Assembly (NCBI GenBank): GCA_947497265.1
Contig: CANMFP010000003.1
Location: 124,001 to 188,000, forward strand
Origin: an uncultured Isoptericola sp.
Lineage (GTDB): Bacteria; Actinomycetota; Actinomycetes; Actinomycetales; Cellulomonadaceae
Direction of reading: 5' to 3'
DNA length: 64,000 nt
In this document: one piece after another, positions 24,459 to 34,500 of the stretch
Numbering within the stretch: position 1 is the first letter of the stretch
Layout of the letters: each line of letters opens with the position of its first letter
Position numbers and translations under genes: made by a program
The notes under the pieces: generated by a model
Databases searched by the model: none
Told to the model about the DNA's origin: nothing
What the model saw: the letters and a program-made list of their open reading frames with translations, nothing else

Positions 24459-25838
24459 ATGGCGCGGGCCTCGGAGACCGACTACCTCGTGATCGGCGCG
24501 GGGGCCGCCGGCATGGCGTTCACCGACGCGGTGCTGGACCACAGCGACGCGCACGTGACGCTCGTCGAGCGCCGTGACGCCGTCGGCGGCCACTGGCGCG
24601 ACGCCTATCCCTTCGTCCGGCTGCACCAAGCGTCGCCGTTCTACGGGGTGGCGTCCACGCCGTTCGGCGGCGAGCTCCAGACCTCCGGTCCCGAGGCCGG
24701 CCTGCACGAGCGCGCCACCGGCGTCGAGGTCTGCGCCTACTACGAGCGCGTCCGGCGCGAGCGGTTCGAGCCCAGCGGGCGGTTCACGTTCCTCGGCGGC
24801 CATGACGTGTCCGACGGCGGACAGGTGGTCGCGCTCGGTTCCGGCGTCGAGCGCGACGTGCGCGTCCGGCGGCGCGTCGTCGACGCGCGGTACCTGTCCC
24901 CGCGCATCCCCGCGCTGGAGCCGCCACCCTTCGAGGTGTCCGACGGCGCGACCTGCCTGCCGGTGGGCGAGCTGCCGGCGGTCGCGGACTCAGCCGAGTC
25001 GTTCGTGGTGGTCGGGTCGGGGAAGACGGCGACCGACGCGATCGTGTGGCTGCTGGGCCGTGGGGTGCCGGCGGACGCGATCTGCTGGGTGCGGCCGCGC
25101 GACCCGTGGATGCTCGACCGGGCCGTGGTGCAGCCGGACCCGGCGATCTTCCTGGGGATGGCGGCGTCGATGATGGAGGCGGGGGCCGCGGCGGCCTCGG
25201 TGGACGAGTTCTTCCTGCGGCTCGAGGACGACGGCGTGATGCTGCGGGTCGACCGGGACGTGGTGCCGACGATGGCGCGCGTGCCGACGCTCGCGCGCTG
25301 GGAGCTCGAGCTGCTGCGGACCGTGGAGAACATCGTGCGGCTCGGGCACGTGCGGCAGGTGTCGCCGGGACTGGTGTCGCTCGACCGCGGAGACGTGCGG
25401 GTCGAGGCGGGCGCCGTCGTCGTGCACTGTGCGACGGAAGGGCTGCGCCAGCGGCCGGCCGTGCCCATCTGGTCGGACGGGCGGATGGTGCTGCAGCCCG
25501 TGCGGGCGGGGTTCCCGTGCTTCGGGGCGGCGCTCGTGGGGTACGTCGAGGCGACCCGACCGTCATGGAGCGACGCTTCGCTGAATGCCCTGTGCCCGAC
25601 GACGCCGTGCTTCTCGACGCCGGCCGAATGGGTCGGCGCACAAGCTGCCGGAGCCGTGGCGACGGCCTCCTATATGGCGGCTCCGGACGTGGCCGCGTGG
25701 TCGCACTCGACGCCGCTCAACCCGACCCGGCTGACCGCTGCGGACCGGGAGCGGGACGAGGTACTGGAGGCTGTCGGGAGGTTCAAGGCGGTGTCGGAGG
25801 CCGGGGTGCGGGGGATGGCGCGGCTCGGCCGGATGTAG
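24459..25838 (+). CDS. FAD/NAD(P)-binding oxidoreductase
   Basis: 459 residues. V-I-G-A-G-A-A-G-M-A near residue 11 is the FAD dinucleotide-binding motif, followed by E-R-R-D-A-V-G-G-H-W, which is typical of flavin monooxygenase-like proteins; V-V-G-S-G-K-T-A-T-D near residue 185 is the NADP-binding loop. The substrate is unknown. It stands alone, about 110 bases before the AAA ATPase gene. Direct repeats AAAACGTT at 25885 and 25908 lie in that gap. Confidence 0.8.
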   Translation: MARASETDYLVIGAGAAGMAFTDAVLDHSDAHVTLVERRDAVGGHWRDAYPFVRLHQASPFYGVASTPFGGELQTSGPEAGLHERATGVEVCAYYERVRRERFEPSGRFTFLGGHDVSDGGQVVALGSGVERDVRVRRRVVDARYLSPRIPALEPPPFEVSDGATCLPVGELPAVADSAESFVVVGSGKTATDAIVWLLGRGVPADAICWVRPRDPWMLDRAVVQPDPAIFLGMAASMMEAGAAAASVDEFFLRLEDDGVMLRVDRDVVPTMARVPTLARWELELLRTVENIVRLGHVRQVSPGLVSLDRGDVRVEAGAVVVHCATEGLRQRPAVPIWSDGRMVLQPVRAGFPCFGAALVGYVEATRPSWSDASLNALCPTTPCFSTPAEWVGAQAAGAVATASYMAAPDVAAWSHSTPLNPTRLTAADRERDEVLEAVGRFKAVSEAGVRGMARLGRM

Positions 25839-25949
25839 GGAGCAGGGCCGGCGGGCGGGAAGAGGCGTTGAGCCACGGGGGTAGAAAACGTTCAGTAGGA
25901 CGCTTCAAAAACGTTGACTAGAGGCGGTTGAGAAGGGTGGATAGGTCGC

Positions 25950-26960
25950 GTGAGCAGCCAGTACACGCGTCGCGTCGTGGACAGCTTCCTCGACGACTTC
26001 CAACCCCATCTGCGCGCCCTGGCCCTGCAGGGCCCCAAGGCGGTGGGCAAGACTGCCACCGCGAGCCAACGGGCCCGCACGGTCTACGACCTCTCGGACG
26101 ACCAGGTCCGCGAGATCGTCGCCGCTGACCCCGGAGTGCTGACGACTAGGTCCGGTCCGGTGCTGATCGACGAGTGGCAGCGCTTGCCTGCCGTGTGGGA
26201 CACGGTCAAACGAGCCGTGGATGCCGGTAGACCACCCGGACATTTCATCCTCGCGGGGTCGTCGGCCCCTCAGGGTGCACAGGTCCACTCCGGGGTCGGA
26301 CGCATCGTGCCGCGACGCATGCGCCCGCTGAGCCTGGCGGAGCGCGGGATCCAGGAACCGTCCGTCTCGTTGGCCGACCTGCTCGACGGCGGCTCCGACC
26401 TCACGGGGACCACCGAAGTGGTCCTGCGTGACTACGTGCGGGAGATCACCGCGTCCGGGCTGCCGCACCTTCGCACCCTGCCCGCCCCGGTGCGGGAGGT
26501 CGAGCTCGACGCCTATCTCGACAACATCGTGACCAAGGCCCTGGGGACCCGGCTGCTGCACCTGGACGAGGCCCGTCTGCTACGCGGCGAGTCGGGCTCC
26601 ACGCGACTGTCTCCGGTCAAGGGGGCGACCAAGTCCATCCTCGGCCGACTGTTCGAGAACCTCGTGACGTCCAGTGTGCGCACGTACGCCGACGCCGCAC
26701 GTGCGGGTGTGTTCCACCTGCGCACCGCCAAAGGTGACCGTGAGATTGACCTCATCATCCAGCGCCCCGACGGCAAGGTCCTGGCGATCGAGGTCAAACT
26801 GGCGACCACCGTGGACGCCGACGACGCTCGACACCTGCGCTGGCTGCGGGACAGGCTCGGCGACGACCTCGTCGAGGCCGTCGTGGTGACCACGGGCTCA
26901 CATACCTACCGCCGGTCGGACGGCATCGGCGTCGTTCCGGCGGCGCTGCTCGGGCCGTAG
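25950..26960 (+). CDS. AAA_14/DUF4143 ATPase, shortened
   Basis: 336 residues from a GTG. The N-terminal AAA_14 domain has Walker A G-P-K-A-V-G-K-T, Walker B V-L-I-D-E-W-Q-R-L-P and sensor L-A-G-S-S-A-P; the C-terminus has the nuclease-like DUF4143 core G-D-R-E-I-D-L-I and A-I-E-V-K. These ATPases are usually about 420 to 450 residues; here the text jumps from A-Y-L-D-N-I-V directly to T-K-A-L-G-T-R-L-L-H, so roughly 100 residues of the middle are missing. The frame is open, so this may be an in-frame deletion that leaves a broken or reduced protein. Role unknown. Confidence 0.75.
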   Translation: MSSQYTRRVVDSFLDDFQPHLRALALQGPKAVGKTATASQRARTVYDLSDDQVREIVAADPGVLTTRSGPVLIDEWQRLPAVWDTVKRAVDAGRPPGHFILAGSSAPQGAQVHSGVGRIVPRRMRPLSLAERGIQEPSVSLADLLDGGSDLTGTTEVVLRDYVREITASGLPHLRTLPAPVREVELDAYLDNIVTKALGTRLLHLDEARLLRGESGSTRLSPVKGATKSILGRLFENLVTSSVRTYADAARAGVFHLRTAKGDREIDLIIQRPDGKVLAIEVKLATTVDADDARHLRWLRDRLGDDLVEAVVVTTGSHTYRRSDGIGVVPAALLGP

Positions 26961-27194
26961 CGCAAGCCAGGTTCGCCCGCGGTCCCGTCGGATCAGACCC
27001 GCGCAGCGGCCGTACAGACCGAAGGCGAGCTCGCCGACGCTCACGGCTCGCCCTCCAGGAGTCGGTCAACCGACGCCGCAGCGCATTCGGATCGCTCGAG
27101 TCGGCAGTCGTGGCCATGCCGGCGCGTAACGTCGGCGAGCGCCGAGGGGCGCGTCGGCTTGTCACGAGCGAGCAGGCCGAGTGAAGCTCAGCTG

Positions 27195-27437
27195 ATGAAG
27201 GACAAGCGGATTCTCCAGGACTGGGTGCTGGAAGCGCTGGAACAACTGAAGGGCGAAGGCACTGTCATCGACGTCTGCAAGGTCATCTGGCAACGGCATG
27301 AGTCTGACCTCCGGGCATCCGGCGACCTCTTCTACACCTGGCAGTACGACATTCGTTGGGCTGCACAGGCGCTGCGGAACGATGGTCGCCTGCAGAAGTC
27401 CCCACCGAGGAGCCGGACCCCTTGGCGTTTACCCTGA
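27195..27437 (+). CDS. small winged-helix-like protein
   Basis: 80 residues from the ATG; a TTG at 27159 would add 12. The body (LQDWVLEALEQLKGEGTVIDVCKVIWQRHE..., TWQYDIRWAAQALRNDGRL) has the helix-helix-strand pattern of a winged helix, as found at the N-terminus of some restriction-associated proteins. It lies next to the C5-methyltransferase gene, tail to tail, and may be a regulator or a relic of the neighbouring defence locus. No family name can be given with certainty. Confidence 0.5.
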   Translation: MKDKRILQDWVLEALEQLKGEGTVIDVCKVIWQRHESDLRASGDLFYTWQYDIRWAAQALRNDGRLQKSPPRSRTPWRLP

Positions 27438-27475
27438 GCTCGTGGAGAAGACCGTCCTATCGCGAGCCGGGAATC

Positions 27476-29023
27476 TCAGGCGCTCGAGACGATCCCGCCG
27501 GATCCAGCTCCACTGAGGTAGGAGTGAATGGACTCGGCGACCTTGATGCCTAGGGCGATCGGCACCGCGTTACCGATCTGCTTCGCGATTTCCGTCTTCG
27601 ATCCGCACCAGAGGTAGTCCTCCGGAAATCCCTGAAGCACGGCCGCCTCGTAGTGGGTGATGGGTCGGTCCTCCGTGGGGTGTAGGTAGCGCCCCTTCTC
27701 AGGCTTGAAGAACTCCGTCCGGATAGTCACGGAGGGCGAGCCCAACCGAAGCCTTCCCATGACGTCACCAGAGCCGGTGTCGTGGCCGTCCCACACCGCG
27801 GTCGACAAATACTCGAGACCCGCTCGCCGAAGGTTCCCGTCGTCTTTGACCTCGACGCGGAAGCCCTCCGCACGATGCCGACCCGACGGAGCGTGTAGGG
27901 CCACGTCCACGTCGTTCACGCTGATGCTCAGCCTTCGCGAGGACGGCGAGCCGTTCTCAACCACACAGTATTCTCCGTCGACGAGCAGCGCACCGTCGGC
28001 GTCACGGAATTCGCCGAGCTTCTCGACGATGACCTCGTCGGCCCCGTCCTCGAACGTGCACCGGAAGCGCCCCCGGAGGTCCTTCCGGTTTCCACCTGAC
28101 GGGATCGCACGGTACCTGGCTCGCGATACCGGCTCAGGGCGCCTCGTGATGTGCAGCTCTTGGGTCCGGAAGGCTCGTAGGTCCCGACCGAGGATCTCAC
28201 TGGCGAGATCGCTGAGTTCCTGACCGCCGTCTAATTCTGTGGCTGTCGGCGTCCGGTGCCCTGTGCCACCGAAGACCTCATCGACGGTCCGCCACGGCTG
28301 GCGCGGGCCGGAGCCCAGATCGAACCCTCCGCGGCTGCGGGTATGGGTCGGTTCCGGGTAGCGGAAGTCGACCGCTCCTGCGGAGCCGCAGGACCGTACG
28401 CCGACGACGATCGCGCGGCGTCGCGCCTGCCGAGCCCCGTAGTCCGCAGAGTTGAGCAGGTATCGGCGTGCCAGGTCAGGGTCGATATGCTCGCGGTACG
28501 TCCCGGTGGGCGAGGCGAGCCGGTAGTCGGAGAGCTCGCCCCTTCCCATGCGAGCCTGCAGGTCGGCGAACTCTGGTGACCTGACGAACCGGTCCACGTT
28601 CTCGATGACGAATACCTTAGGCTGGACGATCTCCACCACCCGGATGAACTCCTGCCACAGCGTGTTGCGCTCGGCACGGATCTTCTTTCGGTTGAGGGCG
28701 GAGAAGCCCTGGCACGGTGGACCGCCGACGACGACATCGATGTCCCCTAGCTCCTCCGTCGGGTCCCACCCGGCGATATCCCGGCGGTAGACCTTCGGCG
28801 TCGCCCCACCGACCACCCGGGGCGACCCCGCGCCGAAGTTCATTGCGTACGTGGCGGCCGCGGCGGGGTCCCATTCCACAGCTCCGACGGCGCGGAAGAC
28901 CGGAGGGCCGCCGGGTACCGCACGAAACTGGTGGAAGCCCTCCGTCAGCCCGCCGCAGCCAGCGAACAGGTCCAGGACCCGGATCGGTTCCGCCGACTCC
29001 CCACCATGTGTCATGTCGCTCAT
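27476..29023 (-). CDS. drmMII: DNA (cytosine-5) methyltransferase 1, DrmMII-like
   Basis: 515 residues. Motif I D-L-F-A-G-C-G-G-L, motif IV G-G-P-P-C-Q-G-F-S with Cys104, motif VI E-N-V, motif VIII Q-A-R-R-R-A, and motifs IX/X A-K-Q-I-G-N-A-V-P are all present. The long stretch between VIII and IX, about 230 residues, is the target-recognition part. It methylates cytosines, protecting host DNA. The ATG at 29023 is followed by another at 29014. Class 2 DISARM uses such an enzyme; the nearby DrmA/DrmB genes support that, but the Vsr gene between could mean it belongs to an R-M system instead. Confidence 0.9.
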   Translation of the reverse strand: MSDMTHGGESAEPIRVLDLFAGCGGLTEGFHQFRAVPGGPPVFRAVGAVEWDPAAAATYAMNFGAGSPRVVGGATPKVYRRDIAGWDPTEELGDIDVVVGGPPCQGFSALNRKKIRAERNTLWQEFIRVVEIVQPKVFVIENVDRFVRSPEFADLQARMGRGELSDYRLASPTGTYREHIDPDLARRYLLNSADYGARQARRRAIVVGVRSCGSAGAVDFRYPEPTHTRSRGGFDLGSGPRQPWRTVDEVFGGTGHRTPTATELDGGQELSDLASEILGRDLRAFRTQELHITRRPEPVSRARYRAIPSGGNRKDLRGRFRCTFEDGADEVIVEKLGEFRDADGALLVDGEYCVVENGSPSSRRLSISVNDVDVALHAPSGRHRAEGFRVEVKDDGNLRRAGLEYLSTAVWDGHDTGSGDVMGRLRLGSPSVTIRTEFFKPEKGRYLHPTEDRPITHYEAAVLQGFPEDYLWCGSKTEIAKQIGNAVPIALGIKVAESIHSYLSGAGSGGIVSSA

Positions 29024-29137
29024 CGTATCCGGCTGCCGGCCTTGCTTTGACCTGTGCATTCGTGTCGTGGCGCGGCGTCCTCCCGAAACATGCAGACCTG
29101 CGTCCCAGCGTCCAGGGATTGAGGCTACCGTGGCGCC

Positions 29138-29596
29138 ATGGCACAGATCGGACCGCACCCCGGGGCTTCGAGTCCCGGCGTGAGCCTCCGCATGAGCGCC
29201 GCACGCCGTCGGGACACCAAGCCGGAGGTGGACGTCCGTAAGCTGCTGCATGCACAGGCCCTGCGGTATCGAGTGACGTACCCGGTTCCGGGGAAACCCC
29301 GCCGCACGATCGACATCGCCTTCACGCGGGTGAAGGTCGCCGTGTTCCTGGATGGCTGCTTCTGGCACGGCTGCCCGGAGCACGGCACCCTCCCCCGGGC
29401 CAACGGCGGATGGTGGACCGAGAAGCTCCGGGCCAACCGTGACCGCGACCGCGACACGACAGCTCACCTCGAGAGCGAGGGTTGGGTCGTCCTCCGGTTC
29501 TGGGAGCACGAGCCGCCCGCCTCTACGGTCGACACCATCGCCGCAGCGGTCAGATCGCGCCGAGAGCCGCCCCGATCCTCTCAACGTCCGGAATGA
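29138..29596 (+). CDS. vsr: Vsr-type very-short-patch repair endonuclease
   Basis: 152 residues. The motif V-F-L-D-G-C-F-W-H-G-C-P-E-H-G with zinc-binding Cys/His residues, the preceding R-R-T-I-D-I-A-F with the catalytic aspartate, and V-L-R-F-W-E-H-E are typical of Vsr. It nicks next to T:G mismatches arising from deaminated 5-methylcytosine, so it pairs with the neighbouring C5-methyltransferase, from which it diverges. Its last 47 bases overlap the end of the convergent DrmB gene. Confidence 0.93.
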   Translation: MAQIGPHPGASSPGVSLRMSAARRRDTKPEVDVRKLLHAQALRYRVTYPVPGKPRRTIDIAFTRVKVAVFLDGCFWHGCPEHGTLPRANGGWWTEKLRANRDRDRDTTAHLESEGWVVLRFWEHEPPASTVDTIAAAVRSRREPPRSSQRPE

Positions 29597-31571
29597 CCAT
29601 CGTCCAACCGGCGGACTCCAATTCCCGGACCGTATGCTCCGACATCTCAGGCGTCGTGACCGCCACCATCCGGTCCGGCCATGCCAACGAAAGAGGAATC
29701 CCGTCGAGCACCTCGTCGCCGAGAGTAGGTACGGGCGCCTCGGGCAGACGGCGGGCGATCTCACCGGCAAGCGCGGCCTCGGCAGGAGTGGCATCGACGA
29801 GCGAGCCGTTCCATGCGGCATCCGGCCCTGTGGAGCCCACGCGCCCGATGTCTCCGGCCATGTCGCCCAGCGCGCCGACGATCCCGGAGCCGGGGCGCTC
29901 GAGGGGACCCACGATCGACAGCCTGTCGAGGTAGATGTTCCGGTGCTCGCAGCTCGTCTCCGGCAGGAGGAGGCACGCGTGGCACGCCGCCATGTTCAGC
30001 CCGTCGGAGCCCGACGACCCGGATTCCGCGCACACCGGGTCGTGGGAGCACCACTGCGCCCGCGCGGCCGCCGCCATCACGATCTCCGCGAAGAGGTCCG
30101 CGTCTGCGAGCGCCGCCAACCCGCCGAGGCTTCCGGCGGCGTCCGACGAGGCGGTGTAGACGAGAAGGCCCGCCTGCCCGGGCTCGGCGTAGATCCGCTC
30201 GCGCAGGGAACCCACCGGGTATCCGGCGTCGAGGCTGAGTTCCTGGAGCAGCGCGTGCGCGAGGGAGTGGATGGCGAGGAAACGGGCGCTCGGCCCCTCG
30301 GCCACGGGTGCGCCCGACTCAGTGGCACGCCGGCGCAACGCCTCCTCCAGCAGCGATTCGCGCTCCTTGGCGAAGGCCCCGATCTCCCAGCGGGTGACGG
30401 CGTCCTCGTCAAGCCTGACGAAGATCCCCTCGCCCAGCACCTCGGTCGCGGGCAACCACGCGAGGCGGTTCTCGCTGAGCCGGGCGAGGCGGGGGTCTGT
30501 GTTGTCCGTGGGCATCGGCGTGACCCGGGAGAAGCCCTCCAGGGCACGTACCTCGCGAAGACGGGTGGCCTTCGACACCTGTGCGACCAGGCCGCTCAGA
30601 CGCGGGTCGTGCTCGACGCGGACGCACTGGAAGGAGTCGTGGGCCCCGCCGTCGTTCCCATCGGTCAACGCGCGGTACTCCTCCTCACGCAGGTCCCTTT
30701 CCGAAGGGGGCGATCCGGTATCCAGGCCCTTGCGCTGACGCAGGACGTCGGCGACCCCGTCAACCGTCAACCCGGGCTTCCCGGCGAGCCACTTGGGCAA
30801 CAGCACGGAGAGCTCATCCATCGACAAAGGCCCCAGTAGATCCCAATGCTTGGTGACGTACTGGGAGTTGGGACTCGACCAGGGTGGGATGGAGATGCTG
30901 GAGCGCACGGCACCGAACCAGACGTTCGATGAGCCGCGCTGGAGGGCCCGCAACTGCTTGTCGCACTGCTCGTCGGGCGCCGTGGGAAGCCAGGGTCGTT
31001 TGCCGCCGCACCGCTTGATCTCGGCCAGGGCGCCACGGGAGAAGGAGCCGTCGAGGTTGTACGGACGCACTCCGCACGAGCAGCTGACGACGACGTCCGC
31101 GAGGGACGAGGACGCACCCTTGGCCTCGAGCTTCATGCGGTGCTCCCCACCCGCGGCCGCGGTCCCGCGATGGACCCACTGGAAGTACGGGAAATCCTCG
31201 ATGTGCCCGTTCTCGCAGCACGCGACGAAACGCGAGGGGGCGATGTCCCGGACGCAGTCCGGGCACTGCATCTTCTTGGCGTCGAACTTCCAGAAGCGGT
31301 CGAGCCGCCGGCAACCCGGGCAGTAGTGGTACACCGGGAACCGGACGACCGGTACATCCCCTGACCTCTTGCCCGTCGCGGGTGCCCGGAAGCTGTGGAC
31401 GCCCAGGGAACGCGCCAGGCGCGGTTCCTCGACGGTCGGCGACCACTTCTCGTCCCACTCGTCGATGCCGCAGATCATGAAGCTCTGGTCCCCCGCGGGG
31501 AACAACGAGCCGATGCCGTAGGTCGTGACGAGCTGGCTCTGTCGGGCCTTGGGAAGCTCACTCGTCGCCAT
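29550..31571 (-). CDS. drmB: DrmB (DUF1998) DISARM protein
   Basis: 673 residues. The N-terminus L-V-T-T-Y-G-I-G-S-L-F-P and the zinc-like cysteine pairs C-P-G-C, C-P-D-C and C-S-C-G, followed by a DUF1998 region (HSLAHALLQELSLDAGYPVGSLRERIY; W-C-S-H-D-P-V-C-A-E-S; A-C-H-A-C-L-L-L-P-E-T-S-C-E-H-R-N) match DrmB of DISARM. DrmB forms a complex with DrmA that recognises unprotected incoming DNA. The ATG lies 14 bases inside the end of the DrmA gene. Confidence 0.9.
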   Translation of the reverse strand: MATSELPKARQSQLVTTYGIGSLFPAGDQSFMICGIDEWDEKWSPTVEEPRLARSLGVHSFRAPATGKRSGDVPVVRFPVYHYCPGCRRLDRFWKFDAKKMQCPDCVRDIAPSRFVACCENGHIEDFPYFQWVHRGTAAAGGEHRMKLEAKGASSSLADVVVSCSCGVRPYNLDGSFSRGALAEIKRCGGKRPWLPTAPDEQCDKQLRALQRGSSNVWFGAVRSSISIPPWSSPNSQYVTKHWDLLGPLSMDELSVLLPKWLAGKPGLTVDGVADVLRQRKGLDTGSPPSERDLREEEYRALTDGNDGGAHDSFQCVRVEHDPRLSGLVAQVSKATRLREVRALEGFSRVTPMPTDNTDPRLARLSENRLAWLPATEVLGEGIFVRLDEDAVTRWEIGAFAKERESLLEEALRRRATESGAPVAEGPSARFLAIHSLAHALLQELSLDAGYPVGSLRERIYAEPGQAGLLVYTASSDAAGSLGGLAALADADLFAEIVMAAAARAQWCSHDPVCAESGSSGSDGLNMAACHACLLLPETSCEHRNIYLDRLSIVGPLERPGSGIVGALGDMAGDIGRVGSTGPDAAWNGSLVDATPAEAALAGEIARRLPEAPVPTLGDEVLDGIPLSLAWPDRMVAVTTPEMSEHTVRELESAGWTMVIPDVERIGAALGAI

Positions 31572-34500
31572 CGTGGGCCACCGCCTTGGTCTTCTTGGTC
31601 GAGATGATCTTGAGAGTGCTCTCACGGTCGACGTTCCGCAGACTGGTGAGCGTCGGCCACGGGGTCTCCTGCGGAGGGAACGTCTCGAGGAGCGCAACAC
31701 CGTCGGACGCGTCCGACGTCGCACCGGCCATGGTCATGAGCCCCTTGACGTCGTCGCGCTGCATCGGCCAGCGGGGGTACTGCAGGACCGCCTCGTCGTC
31801 CACGCCCTCCTCCCACTGCTCGACGAGGGCATCGAGGGCCTCACGCACCTCCCGGGCCGTCGCCTCCCCCGCCACGGCGCGTGCGCGGTCGACGACGACC
31901 TCGGCCACGGATCGCAACCCGTCGGACTCCACGGGAACCCTCACCGACTTGTCGCCCGCCGCACCGTCGAGGACGTGACGGGCGAGGATGACGAGCAGAC
32001 CGTGGAGCCCCCGGTCCAGCGCCCGCGGCGCGAACGGCGTCGCCCCGGTCGCCTCCACCTGCCGGTAGAGGGACCGGTGGTAGGTGGTGAACGACTCGTA
32101 GTGCGAGAGGTCACGCGACCTGGACGCGTTGAAGAGCGTGAACACCAACCCGGGATGGCGTCGGCCGACACGGCTCGTCGACTGGATGTACTCCGACGTC
32201 GTCTGCGGCTGCCCCATGACGGCCATCAGCCCCAGCCGGTCGACGTCCACACCGACGGAGATCATGTTCGTGGCCAGCACGACGTCGGGGCTGGCAGGAT
32301 CCGGCATCGGCGTCTGCAACGCCTTGAGCTCCTCGGGGATCTCGCTGGACTTCTTGCGCGAGGTCAGCTCCCGCGGGTCCCGCGTCTCCCGCTTCGCCGA
32401 ACGGTTCCGGCCGGCGACGACGCCGATCCTGTCGCGGACGTCGTCGATCGACTGGATGTAGGCGGCGCCCAGGACCCGCAGGCTGTTGAAGTAGCCCAGG
32501 ATCGTCCAGTAGGCGTCCTTCACCTCGTCCGGGGCGTCCAGGTCCTTCGCCCCCTGCAGGAGGGCCGCGTACGTTCTGACCAACAGCGTCGCGTGGCTCG
32601 TACCAGGGGCCATCAGACCCACGTACCGCCGGGTGCCCTTCTCGTCGGCGGAGGCGTCGACGGCGAAGAACGAGTCGTCCGCGTCGATGCCCGGTGGCGG
32701 GAACTGCGCCGAGGGCCGGTTGAAGACCGCCTGCACCTGCCCGGCAGCACGACGGATCGTCGCAGTCGAGGCGACGAGCTTGGGACGCGCGCGGCTCCGC
32801 CGGTCGGTCGCGAGGTGATCGATCGCCGTCTCGTACAGACCGACCAGCGTGCCCAGCGGACCCGAGATCAGGTGCAGCTCGTCCTGCACGATGAGGTCCG
32901 GCGGTGCGTCGTGGCCCGATCCGAACAGGCGTCCGGCCCGCTCGCGCCAGGCGAGCATGGCGAACTTGTCGACCGTCCCGACGACCAGCGACGGGCGCTC
33001 CCTGTACACGTCCGAGTCGACGAGGTGCACCGGAAGGCCGTCGCCCCCGTGGAACCGGCATTCGACGTCCGGGCACCGCACGGTGACACGGTCCGCGTAC
33101 TTGTCCGCCTCGTAGTCATCGGCACTCAACGTGCTGCCGCACCACGGGCAGTGGAGTAGCTGGACCGGGTCTCCCCCGTCACCCGCGTCCTCGCCCATCC
33201 TGCGCTTGCGGATCGCCTTCGCCGCCGCCTTGGTGTCGTTTGGAGTCGCGCCCTGACCGACCCACAGCCCGAGGGAGAACGGGGCGCGCTCACGGAGTTC
33301 GGGGTCCTGTCCGCGGAAGTCCTCAAGCGCACAGATCAGTCCGGCCGCTCGTTCGAACTGCTGCAGCGTCAGAAGGCGGAGCGTGTATCGCATGATCACG
33401 CCGACTCCGGCACCGTCGCCGTCCTCACCGGCCCCGCGAAGGCGTCGGAGCACCAAGGCGAAGGCGATCAACCCGAGGTATGCCTCCGTCTTGCCGCCAC
33501 CGGTCGGGAACCACAGCAGGTCCGCGAGGTCTCGGTCCGCGCTCTCCGAGTCGGAGAGACCTTCGAGGTTCAGCAGGATGAACGCCATCTGAAACGGTCT
33601 CCAGGCGCCGACGACGGGCGCCTGCGCTGCATCCGCGCCGTTGCGGACGAGCTCCTGGCGGACCCTCTGCTCCTGCATGACGAGGTTCATCACCCGGAAG
33701 GCGCGCTCGACCTCGGGATCATTGCCGATCAGCTGGACGCCCCGGGTCATCCGTGCCGCGGCCGTCCGCGCGTCGTCGAGATGACGCCGTGCGGTGGCTC
33801 GGTGCGCGTCGGAGAGGTCGGCCAGCTTCTGCTCCTGGCCGGTGATCCACTCCTCGTAGCGCCCGACGAGCCCCTCGAGCGGGCCCCGAAGGGTGTCACC
33901 GTCCGGCGCCTCGCCGAGCAGGGACATCCCGAGGCCCGGGACGTCGTCCCGGTCCGCCTTGGCCAGGCTGAGGTCGTGACTCGGGAAGAAGGTCGTCCAC
34001 AGGTCCGTGACGGTCCGGCCCTCGTCCCAGGTGACCGCGACCCCGTGCCCGACCGCCAGGTGACGCTCCGACCGGTACAGGAGATCACCGCTCAGCTCGT
34101 CGGGGTCGCGGTGCTCCGATCGCGTCCGAGGGCTCCGATCGGCGAACTCGCCGTCGTCCGTCCGGACATGCATGACCGGGCGGAACCAGCTCAACGCGTC
34201 GGACCTGCCCTTCTCGGGACGGACCTTGGTGTTGACGAGGACCAGGGTCACGCTGACGACACCGTCCCGGGGCGGTCGGACCACGACGCGCAGCTCGAGC
34301 CCGTCGGCCACGGCCGTCCGGTTCGTCGAGGGTCCGAAGAGGTCGATCGTGACGGGGTCGGGCCGCTCGGTCCTGAGCTCCCACCGGTCGTGCCGACGTG
34401 CGTGGGCACGACTCGCGACGTCCTCCTCACCCCCCGCGGCGTCCGGCTCCGTCGCGACGGGCTCGTAGCGATCCGCCTCGATCTCGACCACGAGCCGCTC

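Noticed and set aside
27195-27437. Transposase or phage remnant between ATPase and methyltransferase
   Set aside because: The 80-residue protein has no transposase motif and no inverted repeats were seen around it.
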